Source of the DNA: Kibdelosporangium sp040675465
GTDB lineage: Bacteria; Actinomycetota; Actinomycetes; Mycobacteriales; Pseudonocardiaceae
Direction: 5' to 3'
Length of the DNA stretch: 64,000 nt
NCBI RefSeq assembly: GCF_040675465.1
Contig: NZ_JBFAPA010000013.1
Span: 248,001-312,000, forward strand
The stretch's first letter is position 1. Every line of letters begins with the position of its first letter. The notes under the pieces are model-generated. The model worked only from the letters and a program-made list of their open reading frames with translations. It did not search any database and had not been told where the DNA came from. Both the position numbers and the translations under genes were made by a program. This document shows, one piece after another, positions 14,795 to 23,888 of the stretch.

Positions 14795-17290
14795 ATGGCA
14801 ACAAGGCTCAGATCGGCCGTCACGGTCCGGTCGGGCATCGCGCTGGGGGCGGCCGGCCTGGTGGTCTTCGGTCTGACCAGTCCGTCCGCGACGGCCGAGG
14901 ACAACGTGATGCGCGCGGACCAGTCGGTGGCCCGCGCGTGCTACTCGTCCGTGCAACCACGACGGGCGCAGGGCGTGGATGCCCGTGAGGTGACGTCCAC
15001 TGTGGACGGTCTGGTCCAGGCCCGGCTGTCGCCGCGAGGCGGCGGCGAGGGCGACTGGGACGTGGCCGTGTTCGACAAGGCGACCGGCGGTGTGGTGGCC
15101 GCGTCGTCGGCGTTCCGCAGCCACGAGCTGGCGGAGAGCTTCGTCAAGAAGGGCCAGCAGCTGGTCGTGCAGGCGTGCCGGTACGGCGGGCAGGCCAGGA
15201 CCGTCACGCTGGGCATCGACTTCCTCGCGCTGACCCCGCAGGGCACGCCGACCGGGGTGGCCGCCCCGGCGCAGCGGGCCGAGATGGTGCGGGTGGAGAC
15301 GCCCGAACGCAAGGACAAGCAGCACCTGCTGGGCCTCGGCCTGGATGTCACCGAGAAGGGTGACGCGACCGGCGTCCAGGTCGTGCTGGCCAACGACGCC
15401 GACCGGAAGGTGTTGCGCGACAGCGGGTTGAAGTTCACCACGGTGGACGCCGACCTGTCCAGGACGTCCCGCGAGGACGCTGCCCAGGACCGGGCGTACG
15501 CGGCCAGGACGCAGGCCTCTGCGCTGCCGTCCGGCCGGACCAGCTACCGCCACCTCTACGAGTACGAGTACGAGCTCAAGGAACTGGCGCGCAACAACCC
15601 CAAGCTGGTCAGGACCTTCACCGCGCCCGAGCCGACGGTCGAGGGCCGGGACGTCGTCGGCATCGAGATCGCCACGGACGTGGACAACCTCTCCGACGGC
15701 AAGCCGATCGACTTCGTGATGGGCGTGCACCACGCTCGCGAGTGGCCGGCCGGTGAGCACGCCATCGAGTGGGCGTACGAACTGGTCAAGGGGTACAAGA
15801 ACGACTCCGCGATCCGGTCGCTGGTCGGCAGGACCCGCAACATCGTCGTGCCGATCGTCAACCCGGACGGGTTCTCCATCTCGCGGGAGGCCGAGCCCAA
15901 GGGCGACTTCTCCCGGTTCGACTACGAGATGAAGCGCAAGAACTGCCAGGCGGCCGACTCCCCGGCGAACTTCCGGACCGGCGTCTGCAAGGCCAACCCG
16001 GCCGGTGCGCAGCGCGGCACCGACCCGAACCGCAACTACGCGGGCTTCTGGGGCGGCAACGGCGCCAGCCTCAACTGGGCAGGCGAGACGTTCCGCGGTG
16101 CTCAGCCGTTCTCCGAGCCGGAGACGCGCAACATCCGGTCGATCGTGTCCACCCGGCAGGTCACCAACCTGATCACCCTGCACACCTTCTCCAACCTGGT
16201 GCTGCGCCCGCCGGGCGTGGCCGACGTGCGGCCGCCGCTGGACGAGCCGGCGTTCAAGGCCCTGGGTGACAAGATGGCCTCGCGCAACGGTTACACGAGT
16301 GAGCCGTCGTGGGGTCTGTACGACACCACTGGTACGACTGAGGACTGGTCGTACTGGGCCACCGGTGGCTGGGGCTTCACCTTCGAGATCGGGAACGACA
16401 ACTTCCACCCGACCTACGCCGAGGCCGTCGTCGCCGAGTACACCGGCGTCGCCCCGGCCGCGGGTGCGGGCAAGGGCGGCAACCGCCAGGCGTTCCTGGA
16501 CATGCTGGCCAACACGGCCGACCCGTCGGCGCACTCCACGCTGATCGGGTCCGCGCCGCGCGGGTACCAGCTGAAGCTGCACAAGACGTTCCAGACGCCG
16601 ACGTCGCCGGTGCTGCAGCCGGACGGCACCACCAAGCCGCCGATCTACGTCACCGACAAGCTCGACTCGACGTACTCGTCGACCGGTGGCCGGTTCGCGT
16701 GGTCGATCAACCCGTCCACGCGGCCGTTCGTGGCCGGCCGGTACGGGCGTGACCCGCAGGGGCCGCCGCAGGCCGGCGCGGACCTGGCGAACCCGCCCGG
16801 GGTGCCCGCGGAGAACACCAACTACCCGGGCAACCCCGTGTCCGAGTCCATTCCGTTCACCGTGAAGGGCCTGCCCGACGTGGACAACGGGCGGATGGAC
16901 GTGTCGGTGCACTGGAACTCCACCAACACCGACTGGGACCTGTTCATCTTCAACGCCGCCGGGGAGCTGGTCACCCAGTCGGCGTCGGGCGGGACCAACT
17001 CCGAGCGGGCCACGCTGTTCGACCCGCCGCCCGGCAACTACACCGCCGTGATGGTCAACTACGACCAGGTCGACCCGGCGAACCCGGACGACTGGTTCGG
17101 CGGCCGCGTCGAGTTCTCCTCGCCGCTGCCGACGGTGTACGGCCCGAAGGAGGCCTACACGTTGACCTGTAGCGACCGGATCGGCAGGCTCGTCGGTCTG
17201 ACCGACGTCTACGCCGACCGCGGCCAGACCGTGGACGTGGGCGAGGTCTGCACCAACTCGGCCCGGGCCAACAAGGACCGGCGCCGGTAG
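14795..17290 (+). CDS. Secreted M14 zinc carboxypeptidase with C-terminal PPC-like domain
   Basis: An 831-residue exported protein. A signal peptide ends near ATAEDN (residues 30-38) and is followed by an N-terminal region of about 200 residues. The M14 catalytic domain has the zinc motif HHAREWPAGE (HxxE near residues 313-316), NPDGF, NRNYAGFWGG for substrate binding, a distal zinc His in LHTFSN, and the catalytic Glu in GFTFEIGNDN. The C-terminal 150 residues contain a beta-sandwich typical of bacterial pre-peptidase domains (DVSVHWNSTNTDWDLFIFN). It probably removes C-terminal residues from extracellular peptides. ATG 14795 is chosen; an in-frame GTG lies three codons earlier. A hairpin terminator follows the stop. 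Confidence 0.9.
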   Translation: MATRLRSAVTVRSGIALGAAGLVVFGLTSPSATAEDNVMRADQSVARACYSSVQPRRAQGVDAREVTSTVDGLVQARLSPRGGGEGDWDVAVFDKATGGVVAASSAFRSHELAESFVKKGQQLVVQACRYGGQARTVTLGIDFLALTPQGTPTGVAAPAQRAEMVRVETPERKDKQHLLGLGLDVTEKGDATGVQVVLANDADRKVLRDSGLKFTTVDADLSRTSREDAAQDRAYAARTQASALPSGRTSYRHLYEYEYELKELARNNPKLVRTFTAPEPTVEGRDVVGIEIATDVDNLSDGKPIDFVMGVHHAREWPAGEHAIEWAYELVKGYKNDSAIRSLVGRTRNIVVPIVNPDGFSISREAEPKGDFSRFDYEMKRKNCQAADSPANFRTGVCKANPAGAQRGTDPNRNYAGFWGGNGASLNWAGETFRGAQPFSEPETRNIRSIVSTRQVTNLITLHTFSNLVLRPPGVADVRPPLDEPAFKALGDKMASRNGYTSEPSWGLYDTTGTTEDWSYWATGGWGFTFEIGNDNFHPTYAEAVVAEYTGVAPAAGAGKGGNRQAFLDMLANTADPSAHSTLIGSAPRGYQLKLHKTFQTPTSPVLQPDGTTKPPIYVTDKLDSTYSSTGGRFAWSINPSTRPFVAGRYGRDPQGPPQAGADLANPPGVPAENTNYPGNPVSESIPFTVKGLPDVDNGRMDVSVHWNSTNTDWDLFIFNAAGELVTQSASGGTNSERATLFDPPPGNYTAVMVNYDQVDPANPDDWFGGRVEFSSPLPTVYGPKEAYTLTCSDRIGRLVGLTDVYADRGQTVDVGEVCTNSARANKDRRR

Positions 17291-17298
17291 TCCGTCAC

Positions 17299-17339
17299 TG
17301 AGGCGGAGGATCGCGGAGTTTTCCGCGGCCTCCGCCTCA
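17299..17339. terminator. Bidirectional hairpin terminator
   Basis: TGAGGCGGAGG pairs perfectly with CCTCCGCCTCA, and inside it CGCGGA pairs with TCCGCG around a GTTT loop. It lies between the convergent M14 peptidase and glycosyltransferase genes and overlaps the latter's stop codon, so it can serve both. Confidence 0.75.
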
Positions 17340-18602
17340 GCCGGACCAGATCCCCATGATGAACAGGCAGTAGAGGAAGGCCATCAGCAGTGTGTGCGTC
17401 GCCATCAGGCCGCCCATGGCGGCCCTGAGCCGGGGGCCGCGTTCGGCGGCCGTCGCCATCGCGAGGTAGATGACGATGCACGGCAACAGGAAGCGGTGGA
17501 CCGAGACGACGTTGCTGTTCAGGGTGAACATCACCATCGCGGCGATGCCGAAGATCGCGAGCGGGACACCCGCCCCACGGTGCGCACGCAACATCCACCA
17601 GGCCGCCAGCAGCAGTATGCCGAGGCCGACGATCGGGATGACGTGGCTGATCAGCGCCCAGTTGCCGACCGGCGCGTTGATCACCGCGGTTGCCGAGGTC
17701 CGCAATTCCCTGGCGATGGTCTGCGGAATGTTCGGGTTCGTGACCTGATAAGGCCACTCGTCGTACTGGTATGCGTGGAACATCGCCAACCCGTCGCCCA
17801 CCGCGAGCTTCAGGTACAGCGCGTAGCAGCCGAACCCGATGTACGCGGCTGGGAACCACAGCAGATTCCACGACAGCAGGCGGCGTGGCTGCCAATCATG
17901 GGCGCGGCAGAACTCGAGCAGGCACAGCAGGACGAACAGCGCGGAGGGCAGCCGGGTGGTGGTGGCGACGATCAGGCACAACCCCATCCAGGCCCATTTG
18001 CGGCGCAGCGCGAACAGATACGCCCAGAAGGCGATCGCGCAGAAAGTCGCCTCGCTGTAGAACGAGTGCAGGAAGTACGCCGTCGGCGCGGTCAGGAAGG
18101 CGGACACGGCCAGCCACGGTGCCCACGGAGCGCGCACGAAGTGCCGGGCGATTCTCAGCAGGGCAGTGGCCGCCAGCCAGGTCGCGGTGAAGTTGACGAT
18201 GAGGCCGGATGCGAGCACCCCGAGCTTGCCGAAGGTGATCGTCTGCACCAGGCCCACGGCCAGGGGGAATACCGGGTAGAAGGCCGCCGTCCACGGGGTG
18301 GCCGGATCGGTGTACCGGCCGTTCAGAATGCCGTTGTAGTGGACCGAGTCCCAACGGAAGGTGTGCAGGAGGAGCTGGGGTCTCAGCCCGCTCAGCTCGT
18401 TCGGGTCACGGTGGAACTCCGGCAGCGTGCCCTGGAAGAGGACGGCCAGCACGGTCAGTGCCCCGTGGAAAAGCAGGACCACCGCGAACGTCCTCGCCCA
18501 GTCGCTGTGCAGCAGGCGCCGTCCGCGCCCCTGCGGTGGTCGCGTCTCGGGCGCCGGGTCCGCCTGGAGGCGGACTGAGGGCCTGACGATCTGATCGGTC
18601 AT
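17337..18602 (-). CDS. Polytopic membrane glycosyltransferase (PIG-V/Gpi18-like), copy 1
   Basis: A 421-residue membrane protein with about ten helices. After a soluble N-terminal segment it has the motif HTFRWDSVHYNGIL in the first outside loop. This W-D-S-x-H-Y pattern is the catalytic-type loop of GT-C mannosyltransferases related to PIG-V. LTAPTAYFLHSFYSEATFC and LNSNVVSVHRFLLPC are shared almost word for word with the gene at 18901-20130, so the two are paralogues. It presumably moves a sugar from a polyprenyl-phosphate donor to a cell-surface acceptor. It follows the GtrB-GtrA-transferase operon after a 298-bp gap in which no gene is apparent, so it may have its own promoter. The sugar and acceptor cannot be read from the sequence. 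Confidence 0.82.
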   Translation of the reverse strand: MTDQIVRPSVRLQADPAPETRPPQGRGRRLLHSDWARTFAVVLLFHGALTVLAVLFQGTLPEFHRDPNELSGLRPQLLLHTFRWDSVHYNGILNGRYTDPATPWTAAFYPVFPLAVGLVQTITFGKLGVLASGLIVNFTATWLAATALLRIARHFVRAPWAPWLAVSAFLTAPTAYFLHSFYSEATFCAIAFWAYLFALRRKWAWMGLCLIVATTTRLPSALFVLLCLLEFCRAHDWQPRRLLSWNLLWFPAAYIGFGCYALYLKLAVGDGLAMFHAYQYDEWPYQVTNPNIPQTIARELRTSATAVINAPVGNWALISHVIPIVGLGILLLAAWWMLRAHRGAGVPLAIFGIAAMVMFTLNSNVVSVHRFLLPCIVIYLAMATAAERGPRLRAAMGGLMATHTLLMAFLYCLFIMGIWSG

Positions 18603-18900
18603 TCCCGGTCCCTTCTGCCGGCCTGCCCCCACGTTCTGCGAACAAAGGGGGATCGCCGCACGGAGAGCTGCCGAAGCCGGGCGGTGGGATAAGCGCTATC
18701 GGTGCCCATGGTGAATCGTCGGCGTTGCCCATTCACCAATGTGGCCAATGGGCTTCGGCCATTCGACGTAATCATTTTGCGGTCGTTGGCGAACGACCTG
18801 GCTCGCGGTTACAAGAATGATCGAACTCCGGCAACACATTTCATCGAAACGAGGGCGTAGCGTACTCCGCCGTCGTATCCCCCGTGGGTGCGGGGTCCGT

Positions 18901-20130
18901 TCAGCCCGACCACTTGCCGGCGATGAAGAGCGAATACAAGAATGCCATCAGCACCGTGTGCGAAAGGATCAAGCCGTAAACTGCGGGTTTGCCGCTCAGC
19001 CGGATACCACCCTGGGCGAGCCGGGCCATCGCGATGTAGACGACGAGGCACGGCAGCACGTAGCGGTGCACCGACACCACGTTGCTGTTCAACGTGAACA
19101 TCACGATCGACACGAACCCGAAGACCGCCAACGGGATCCCGGCACCGCGATAGACCCTCAGCACGTAGCCGGCGGCGAGCGCGAGGACGACCAGCGCCAG
19201 CACCGGGATGATGGTGCTGACCAGAGTCCAGTTGTCCGGCGGTTTCGTGGCGAACACCGCCTCGACCGCCGCGGTGACCGCATGCCAGATCGTGCCCGGG
19301 AAGTCGAGGTTGAACACGTGGTACGGCCACGACTGGTGCAGGTCGTAGGCGTGGAACATGGCGAGGGCGTCGCCGTGCTTCAGTTTCAGGTACAGCGCAT
19401 AGGCTTCCAGCCCGATGAACGCGGCCGGGAACCACAAAATGTTCCAGGACAACAGCTTCCGCCACTGCCAGTCCTGCGCTCGGAAGAACTCCAGCAGGCA
19501 CAGGCCGACGAACAACACGGACGTGATCCGGATGGCGGTGAGCGGGATGAGGCACGCGCCCATCAGGTGCCACTGCCGGCGCAACGCGAACAGGTACGCC
19601 CAGAACCCCAAGGCGCAGAACAGGGACTCGCTGTAGAAGCCGTGCAGGAAGTACGCGGTCGGCGCGGTGAGGAACGCGGTGACCGCCAGCCAGGGGCCCC
19701 ACGTGCTGGACAGGAACGTCCGCGCGATCTTGAGCAGCGCGGTCGCGGCGAACCACGAAGCCACGACGTTGACCAGGAACCCGGCGGTGATCAGCGGCAG
19801 GCTGTTGAAACTGAGCGTCCGCACCAGCCAGACGACGACGGGGAACAACGGGTAGAACGCCGGTTCCTCGGGGTTTTCGTAGCTGCCTTCGAGGATTCCG
19901 TAGTAGTGCGCGGAGTCCCAGCGGAACGTGTGCGACAGCCAGGTCGGGTCCGGGCCGATGATGTCCTTGGGGTAACCGATCTCGGTGGGGTAGGAGCGTT
20001 GGAACAGCACCGCTACCACGGTCAGGACGAAGTGGAACGCGGCCACCATCGCGAACGTCCTGGTCCACTCCGACGCCGCCACTCGCTGCCAGCGCGACCC
20101 GGCCTCGGGCCGCTCGATGGTCTCAGTCAT
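18901..20130 (-). CDS. Polytopic membrane glycosyltransferase (PIG-V/Gpi18-like), copy 2
   Basis: A 409-residue paralogue of the protein at 17337-18602 with the same plan: HTFRWDSAHYYGILEGSY in the first large outside loop, LTAPTAYFLHGFYSESLFC in the middle, and VMFTLNSNVVSVHRYVLPC near the end. It starts with ATG 20130 inside the end of the gtrA-like gene (8-bp overlap) and is therefore the third gene of a compact operon (GtrB-like, GtrA-like, transferase). This is the classic three-component arrangement in which GtrB loads a sugar onto a polyprenyl carrier, GtrA flips it, and the third protein transfers it. The W-D-S-x-H-Y loop is the best candidate for the active site. Confidence 0.84.
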   Translation of the reverse strand: MTETIERPEAGSRWQRVAASEWTRTFAMVAAFHFVLTVVAVLFQRSYPTEIGYPKDIIGPDPTWLSHTFRWDSAHYYGILEGSYENPEEPAFYPLFPVVVWLVRTLSFNSLPLITAGFLVNVVASWFAATALLKIARTFLSSTWGPWLAVTAFLTAPTAYFLHGFYSESLFCALGFWAYLFALRRQWHLMGACLIPLTAIRITSVLFVGLCLLEFFRAQDWQWRKLLSWNILWFPAAFIGLEAYALYLKLKHGDALAMFHAYDLHQSWPYHVFNLDFPGTIWHAVTAAVEAVFATKPPDNWTLVSTIIPVLALVVLALAAGYVLRVYRGAGIPLAVFGFVSIVMFTLNSNVVSVHRYVLPCLVVYIAMARLAQGGIRLSGKPAVYGLILSHTVLMAFLYSLFIAGKWSG

Positions 20131-20557
20131 CGGCGGTTTCCTTGGCCTCATCCGGGGCGCGGTGCCGGAAGACGACCTTGCTGTACAGCGTGTAGTTCCA
20201 CACCAGGTTGAAGCCGAGACCCGCGAGCTTGGGCGCGGCGATGGCCAGCGTGCCGGTCAGGCCGGTGAACATGCCGCTGAACAGGGAGATCATCAGCGGC
20301 TGGACCAGCCACAGCCCGGTCGCGGTGACCAGGAAGAACAGCACCGCCTGGGTCTTGGCGTTGCCCGCCTTGGCGCGGAAGGTGAAGTTGCGGTTCAGCG
20401 TGAAGCTCAGCGCCATGCCCGCCGACGTGGAGATCAGGTTGGCCAGGATGATGTTCAGCCCGGCCTGCCGCAGCACGGTGTAGGTGATCAGGTCGACCGC
20501 CGTGTTGGCGACGCCGACGATGCCGAACCTGAGCTGTTCGGCGCTGATGACCTTCAT
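20123..20557 (-). CDS. GtrA family polyprenyl-phosphate-sugar flippase
   Basis: A 144-residue protein with four membrane helices and the GtrA pattern: FGIVGVANTAVDLITYTVL in helix 1, and ISTSAGMALSFTLNRNFTF, in which the NRxFTF motif ends helix 2. KLAGLGFNLVWNYTLYSKVVF closes the protein and carries a second typical motif. GtrA proteins are thought to flip polyprenyl-phosphate-linked glucose or a related sugar across the membrane. It overlaps the GT2 gene upstream (ATGA) and the transferase downstream by 8 bp, so all three products should be made together. Confidence 0.9.
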   Translation of the reverse strand: MKVISAEQLRFGIVGVANTAVDLITYTVLRQAGLNIILANLISTSAGMALSFTLNRNFTFRAKAGNAKTQAVLFFLVTATGLWLVQPLMISLFSGMFTGLTGTLAIAAPKLAGLGFNLVWNYTLYSKVVFRHRAPDEAKETADD

Positions 20558-21555
20558 CGTGTTCGACTCTCCATGTCCCGGTCCGGTGATCCCGTGCGCA
20601 CGGCTGCGACGGTGTAGAGCGGTCGTCCCTGCGACTGCGCGTAGGTGCGGCCGATGTAGCTGCCCAGCACGCCCAGCATGGTGATCTGGATGCCGCCGAG
20701 GAAGAACAGGCCGATGGTGATGAACGCCCAGCCCGGCACCGCCGTCTCCGGCGCGAACACCTTCACCCCGAGCGTGTACAGGATCCCCAGGAAGCTCAGG
20801 AACGAGATGAAGTACCCCATCCGGCTGATCAGCTTCAGCGGCGCGACGGAGAACCCCATGATCCCGTCGGCGGCCAGCCGCATCATCTTCTTCATCGAGT
20901 AGCTCGTGCGGCCGGCGTGCCGTTCGTGCCGGTCGAACTGAACCGCGGTCTGGCGGAACCCGACATAGCTGATCAGGCCGCGCAGGAACCGGTCCCGCTC
21001 CCGGAACTTCCGCAGCTCGTCGACCACTTTCCGGTCCAGCAGCCGGAAGTCGCCCGCGTCGCGCGGGATGTCCACCGACGCGACCTTCTGCAGCACCCAG
21101 TAGAAGGCGCGGGCGCTGAGCTTCTTGAACGCCGGGTCCTGACGGGAGCGGCGCTGGGCGTAGACGACGTCATAGCCCAGTTCCCATTGAGCCAGCAGCT
21201 CCGCGCTCACCGGCGGCGGGTCCTGCAGGTCGCTGTCCATCACGATGACCGCGTCCGCGTCGGCCAGGTCCAGCCCGGCGGTGACGGCCACCTGGTGGCC
21301 GAAGTTGCGGGACAGCTCGATCACCGTCACGCGCTCGTCGGTCCCGGCGATGTCCGCCAGGACCTGGGCGGACTCGTCGGTGCTGCCGTCGTCGACGTAG
21401 ATGAACCCGAAGTCGTAGCGGCACGCCAGCGGCTCGGTCACCGCCAGCACGCTCGCGTGCAGCAGCCGCAGGTTCTCCGCCTCGTTGTACACCGGGAAGA
21501 CGTACGTGACCGTGCGGCGCGGTCCGGCTGGTGTCGCGTCGATCGTGGCCCCCAA
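20554..21555 (-). CDS. GtrB/DPM1-like polyprenyl-phosphate glycosyltransferase (GT2)
   Basis: A 333-residue protein with an N-terminal GT2 domain. VFPVYNEAENL binds the nucleotide sugar, YVDDGSTDES and VIVMDSDLQDPP contain the two Asp clusters for metal and UDP/GDP, and an RxDxGDFRLLDRK-like segment follows. Two C-terminal membrane helices (about 232-255 and 268-292) anchor it, as in GtrB and DPM1-type enzymes with a membrane tail. It would charge polyprenyl phosphate with a hexose at the cytoplasmic face. The start is TTG 21555 with a GGAG site upstream. A large hairpin lies 15 bp before the start, and no other start fits the conserved N-terminus. Confidence 0.88.
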   Translation of the reverse strand: MGATIDATPAGPRRTVTYVFPVYNEAENLRLLHASVLAVTEPLACRYDFGFIYVDDGSTDESAQVLADIAGTDERVTVIELSRNFGHQVAVTAGLDLADADAVIVMDSDLQDPPPVSAELLAQWELGYDVVYAQRRSRQDPAFKKLSARAFYWVLQKVASVDIPRDAGDFRLLDRKVVDELRKFRERDRFLRGLISYVGFRQTAVQFDRHERHAGRTSYSMKKMMRLAADGIMGFSVAPLKLISRMGYFISFLSFLGILYTLGVKVFAPETAVPGWAFITIGLFFLGGIQITMLGVLGSYIGRTYAQSQGRPLYTVAAVRTGSPDRDMESRTR

Positions 21556-21569
21556 GATCTCCGGCCCCA

Positions 21570-21614
21570 GCCGTCCGGCACATTACCCAGCACACCGGGT
21601 AGTCGCCGGACGGC
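21570..21614 (-). terminator. Large hairpin between alpha-galactosidase and GtrB-like genes
   Basis: GCCGTCCGGC and GCCGGACGGC are perfect 10-bp arms, and inside them TACCC pairs with GGGTA. The structure lies 65 bp downstream of the alpha-galactosidase stop and 15 bp upstream of the next gene's start on the same strand. It can act as the terminator of the first gene or as a leader structure of the second. Confidence 0.55.
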
Positions 21615-21678
21615 ATGGCACCGTTGCGTGTCTCTCCTCCGATCTCAAGACGTACGAGGGCCGTGATCCGTTGTCCGA

Positions 21679-23673
21679 TTAGTTACAAGTGATGTGCGCG
21701 TTCGCCCAGTCGGCGTGGTCGCTGTTGTTGCCGTCGCCGGCGTCGGTGGTGATCAGGCGCACGAGGGTGGCGCCGGTGACGTCGGCCTGAAGGGGCTTGG
21801 CGGGCATCAGGTTGGTCAGGATGCCGCTGTCGGCGACCTTGGTGCCGTCGGCCCAGACCTCGAAGGTCACGGTGCCGTTGTTGCCCTTCTCGTCGTCGAC
21901 GCCCACGTCGGCGGTGACGGAGGTGCAGCGGCCTGCCGTGTAGTACTCGATGACGCCAGGGGCGTGGGCGCCGAGTCCCTTGGCGTAGGTGACGCCATTG
22001 ATGGTGATGACGTGCCCGTCGCCCGCTTTGGACTCACCGTTGCTGCGGTCGAGTTCTACAGGCCCGTAGCCGTTGGCCGCGCGCAACCACTTCACGTCGC
22101 TCAGGAACGCGGGCGCTGCCGGTGGTGCGCCGGGAACGACGACCTCAAGGTTGTACGGCAGCACGACATTGCCTGGCTGATAGGTGGCTTTGCCGGTGAG
22201 GACGTACTTGCCGGGGCTCAGGCCGGGCGGCACCTGAACTGTCCACTTCGTACTCAACGACTGGTCGGTCCGCAGCAGCACGGCGGAGGTCGGCGACTCG
22301 GGCTGGACCGTCCACCCGGGACCGGTCAACGTGGACTCCACCGACAAGGCGGGCAGCCTGCCGTTGTTGGTGACCGAAGTGGTCACCGACGTGGTGGTTC
22401 CCGGAGTGACGATCGGGAGAGCGCCTGGGTACGACGTCTGGATGATCGCACCCGCGTCGATGGCAGGCGGGTACGTGGCCCAGTTGCGGTCGGCGCTGAC
22501 GCGGAACATGGCACTGCCGTGGGGCGGCAGGGTGGCCGCGATGGTGTTCGCGGTCTGCCAGTCCTGGTGTGTCCACAGGTCACGCATGCGGTACCCGGGT
22601 GACCGCGACAGGCCCAGTTCGGCGGCCGAGGTCACGGCCCGTCCGGTGGTCTCACCCTCGTTGAACAGCAGTACCGCTTTGTCGCCGTTCTTCAGCGGCT
22701 TGACCAGCACGTTCAGGCCGCCAGAAGACTTGACAAGCTTGCCCTGCACACCGAGCGGGTCCTGGTCGACGGCGATGACCTCGCGGTTTTCCAGGATGTC
22801 GAAGGTGGCCGGGGTGGCTTTGCGGAGGTCCGTGCCGATGAGCAGGGGCGCTGCCATGATCGCCCAGAGCCCGAAGTGCGAACGGTACTCGGTGTCCGTC
22901 ATGCCGCCGTTGCCGACCTCGAGCATGTCCGGGTCGTTCCAGTGGCCGGGACCGGCGAAGTCGGACAGCACCCAGTTCTTCTTGGCGATGTTGAGCATGC
23001 TCGTGTAGTTGTCGCCGATGTCACCGGTCGTGCGCCACAGGTGGCCGACGTCCGAGGCCCATTCCCACGGCTTGTTCTGACCCCACTCGCACAGCGAGAA
23101 CACGATCGGCCGCCCGGTGTTGCGCAGGGCGTCCCGCATGGTCGTGTACCGCAGTTTCGCGTCGACGTTCTGGTTGTTGCAGTTGTCGTACTTCAGGTAG
23201 TCGACACCGAAGGACGCGAACAGGTTGGCGTCCTGCTGTTCGTGGCCCAGACCGCCCGGGAAGCCCGCTGTGTTGCAGGTTTTCGTGCCCGCGCTGGTGT
23301 AGATGCCGAACTTGAGGCCCTTCGAGTGGACGTAGTCGGCAACGGCCTTGATGCCGTTGGGAAACCGGACGGGGTCGGGGACGAGGTCACCGGCGGCGTT
23401 GCGCTGGGGCAGCGCCCAGCAGTCGTCCAGGTTGACGTACTGGTAGCCGGCGTCCTTGAGGCCGCGGGCCACGAAGATGTCCGCGATGCCCTTGACCATC
23501 GCCTCGTTGAACTCGGCGCCGCAGTGGGTGGAGTTCCAGTTGTTGAAGCCCATCGGCGGGGTCAGGGCCAGCCCGTCGCCGGGGGAGACCGAGGCGGATG
23601 CGGGCGGCGCGCTCGCCAGACCCGCCGTGACCAGGCATAACGCGGCAGTCACTGCGCGGAGACGGTTAAACAT
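21679..23673 (-). CDS. Secreted GH27 alpha-galactosidase with NPCBM-type domain
   Basis: A 664-residue exported enzyme with a signal peptide of about 27 residues (LVTAGLASAPPASASV at its end). The catalytic barrel opens with PPMGFNNWNSTHC and YVNLDDCW. The nucleophile Asp lies in DYLKYDNCNN and the acid/base Asp in SDFAGPGHWNDPDML, both standard for family GH27. A C-terminal beta domain of the barrel is followed by an NEW3-like segment (about 395-500, TPGTTTSVTTSVTNNGRLPA). A final NPCBM galactose-binding domain (FLSDVKWLRAANGYGPVELD) ends the protein. It releases alpha-linked galactose from plant-type polysaccharides or oligosaccharides outside the cell. A LacI-type operator lies 60 bp upstream, suggesting sugar induction. 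Confidence 0.93.
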   Translation of the reverse strand: MFNRLRAVTAALCLVTAGLASAPPASASVSPGDGLALTPPMGFNNWNSTHCGAEFNEAMVKGIADIFVARGLKDAGYQYVNLDDCWALPQRNAAGDLVPDPVRFPNGIKAVADYVHSKGLKFGIYTSAGTKTCNTAGFPGGLGHEQQDANLFASFGVDYLKYDNCNNQNVDAKLRYTTMRDALRNTGRPIVFSLCEWGQNKPWEWASDVGHLWRTTGDIGDNYTSMLNIAKKNWVLSDFAGPGHWNDPDMLEVGNGGMTDTEYRSHFGLWAIMAAPLLIGTDLRKATPATFDILENREVIAVDQDPLGVQGKLVKSSGGLNVLVKPLKNGDKAVLLFNEGETTGRAVTSAAELGLSRSPGYRMRDLWTHQDWQTANTIAATLPPHGSAMFRVSADRNWATYPPAIDAGAIIQTSYPGALPIVTPGTTTSVTTSVTNNGRLPALSVESTLTGPGWTVQPESPTSAVLLRTDQSLSTKWTVQVPPGLSPGKYVLTGKATYQPGNVVLPYNLEVVVPGAPPAAPAFLSDVKWLRAANGYGPVELDRSNGESKAGDGHVITINGVTYAKGLGAHAPGVIEYYTAGRCTSVTADVGVDDEKGNNGTVTFEVWADGTKVADSGILTNLMPAKPLQADVTGATLVRLITTDAGDGNNSDHADWANAHITCN

Positions 23674-23732
23674 CGGACCTCATCGTCGTATGTCCAACAG
23701 AATCGAACAGAAATCAGCAGGGAACACCATGA

Positions 23733-23746
23733 TGTAATCGATTACG
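23733..23746. promoter_or_regulatory. Candidate LacI-family operator upstream of the GH27 gene
   Basis: TGTAATCGATTACG contains the perfect 12-bp palindrome GTAATCGATTAC centred on CG, the usual form of LacI/GalR-family operators in actinomycetes. It lies 60 bp before the alpha-galactosidase start and about 140 bp before the divergent Pls-like gene. No LacI gene is in the window. Confidence 0.6.
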
Positions 23747-23888
23747 CCCACGCTGTGTCAAGACCCCGCTACATGATCATCGGAGGTCTGTGCGACACGC
23801 CTGGGAGACTGGCCACATAAGTTGGCGGTTTGTTCACCTACTCGTTATCGTTTTCGGCTGGCCAGAAAACGCGAGGTAGGGAGCACGG

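Noticed and set aside
14765..16912. 715-codon open frame antisense to the M14 carboxypeptidase
   Set aside because: The composition is rich in Arg, Gly, Val and His with no motifs, as expected of an antisense shadow; the sense strand encodes a complete M14 enzyme.
18603..18900. Small gene between the two paralogous glycosyltransferases
   Set aside because: No frame with a ribosome site and plausible codon use was seen; the stretch probably holds the promoter of the downstream transferase.
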